From assembly GCA_013695715.1 (NCBI GenBank), contig JACCZZ010000267.1, forward strand, positions 1 to 7,687: a stretch of 7,687 nucleotides of DNA, read 5' to 3'. The position numbers and the translations under genes were made by a program. This document shows positions 6,763-7,687 of this stretch, piece after piece (positions within the stretch are counted from its first letter, which is position 1; each line of letters opens with the position of its first letter). This DNA is from Chitinophagales bacterium. Lineage in GTDB: Bacteria; Bacteroidota; Bacteroidia; Chitinophagales; UBA10324. The notes beneath the pieces are model-generated. The model saw only the letters and a program-made list of their open reading frames with translations, was not told where the DNA came from and searched no databases.

Positions 6763-7687
6763 TTATACAATTTTTCTTATTCCTGATTGCGGAGTCAGTT
6801 GCAGTGATGGAGAAACATCAGTGATAAGGTTCAACCCCGGCCTTTTCCCTTTCTCTATAGATCCAAGCTGATCATTCCAGCCAAAAAAATTGGCACCATT
6901 AAGTGTTGCCCATTGAAGGAGTTCTTCAGTAGAGATGGAATGTTCTGCAGCCTGAATCGTTTTCATCTCTTCGAGCACTGACAGATGATTATTTGAAGCA
7001 AGGCTGTCAGTTCCGATGCAAATACGATCAGAAAAATTTCTGAATAAGGAAAAATCGGGAAGACGATCCTCTATGTAATTATTTGCATTTGGGCAAAAAC
7101 AGAAATAAGATTTGGGACATTGGGAATTAATGACAGCAATATCCTCTGCACCGGAAAAAGTGTTGTGTACAAAGAGTATCTTTTTATCAGGAGGAAAATA
7201 ATCAATAACTGAATGGAGGCTGTTTTTACCAGTTGCCTCAAATAGAGATAACGGTACATTGAAATGGTTGAATACTCTCAAAAATTCCCCTGAGCCACTT
7301 ATAAAGAAATTATTTTCCGCCTCGCTTTCCTGATTGTGATAGCTATAAATTAGAGGTTGATTTACATTATAAGAAAAAATAAGGTTGAATAACTCAGGCG
7401 GAACACTATATGGAGCATGGGGCGTGATTGACGCTGAGAGATTTTGCTGCAGCGCCTGGTTTAATAATTCCAAAGATTTCTTAAAGTATACTTCAGCATG
7501 ATCAGGATAAAATCCAAAGCACTCAATAAATGTATGAGTACACATAAGGCTCTCTGATTTAGCCTTAAAAGAGTAACCATCATTTGATATGTCTCCTAAA
7601 GCTATAATGCCATTTTGCCACATCTCCTTTTCAGCATTTTCAAGCTCTTCATAGATTACATTTTTATTTTCATTGGTTCTGCTGAAT
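6763..7687 (-). CDS. Amidohydrolase, ATZ/TRZ-type deaminase family (partial, N-terminus beyond window)
   Basis: This is a metal-dependent hydrolase of the amidohydrolase superfamily; 307 full codons are visible up to the window edge. Counting from the Met at 7623, visible landmarks are ITPHAPYSV (66-74), the metal/catalytic motif YSYHNQESE (His96, Glu99), FVHNT (His153), CPNANNYI (177-184) and GTDSLASNN (metal Asp206), then the family-typical LNGANFFGW and GSIEKGKRPGLNLI near the end. The N-terminal strand with the HxH metal ligands is missing. For that reason the Met at 7623 is not the start, even though AAGGAG lies just before it; the frame continues upstream without a stop. The CPxxN and GTDS pattern fits the group containing S-adenosylhomocysteine, guanine and aminodeoxyfutalosine deaminases. 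A menaquinone (futalosine) pathway role is possible in this phylum but not shown. No functional link to the efflux operon is visible. Confidence 0.88.
   Translation of the reverse strand, partial: FSRTNENKNVIYEELENAEKEMWQNGIIALGDISNDGYSFKAKSESLMCTHTFIECFGFYPDHAEVYFKKSLELLNQALQQNLSASITPHAPYSVPPELFNLIFSYNVNQPLIYSYHNQESEAENNFFISGSGEFLRVFNHFNVPLSLFEATGKNSLHSVIDYFPPDKKILFVHNTFSGAEDIAVINSQCPKSYFCFCPNANNYIEDRLPDFSLFRNFSDRICIGTDSLASNNHLSVLEEMKTIQAAEHSISTEELLQWATLNGANFFGWNDQLGSIEKGKRPGLNLITDVSPSLQLTPQSGIRKIV

Noticed and set aside
7071..7259. Minus-strand open frame of 62 codons inside the amidohydrolase gene
   Set aside because: It is out of frame with the amidohydrolase, which shows conserved motifs across the same bases.
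7621..7623. Amidohydrolase start at the ATG at 7623, preceded by AAGGAG
   Set aside because: The spacing of one base to the ATG is too short for ribosome binding, the frame is open upstream to the window end, and this start would lack the N-terminal metal-binding HxH region the family needs.

Overview
The window looks like Bacteroidota chromosome, probably Cytophagales or Chitinophagales rather than a gut Bacteroides; this placement is inferred. The evidence is the AT-rich spacers, start codons without clear Shine-Dalgarno sequences, a TAnnTTTG-type promoter, the style of the TolC/adaptor/RND proteins, and the cgtcatttcgac...gagaaatc palindromic repeats that I recall from many genomes of this phylum. 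Every gene I can support lies on the minus strand, so the window reads from high to low coordinates.

From the high end (7687 to 6763) comes the C-terminal part of a metal-dependent amidohydrolase of the cytosine/aminofutalosine deaminase type; its N-terminus lies outside the window. Next is a repeat island of about 690 bases (6662 to 5976). It holds a small intact GIY-YIG nuclease gene (6547-6248), a near-identical pair of palindromic repeats outside it (6566-6662 and 5976-6069), degenerate repeat arms (6116-6198), and a second copy of the first nine codons of the nuclease gene fused directly to one palindrome (5972-6100). I read the island as a nuclease-associated mobile unit beside its internally deleted derivative. 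It is the least ordinary part of the window.

From 5833 down to base 1 is a tripartite drug/toxicant efflux operon: TetR-family regulator, TolC-like outer-membrane factor, lipoprotein periplasmic adaptor and an RND (HAE1/AcrB-like) inner-membrane pump that runs off the window end. The regulator stop and the TolC start overlap as ATGA, so regulator and pump are probably one transcription unit. A perfect 11+11 bp inverted repeat at the regulator's 5' end overlaps a plausible promoter and is a good candidate operator for self-repression, with release by a pump substrate. The adaptor should bridge the proton-driven RND trimer to the TolC-like channel. The pump carries two extra hydrophobic segments between TM6 and TM7 compared with AcrB.
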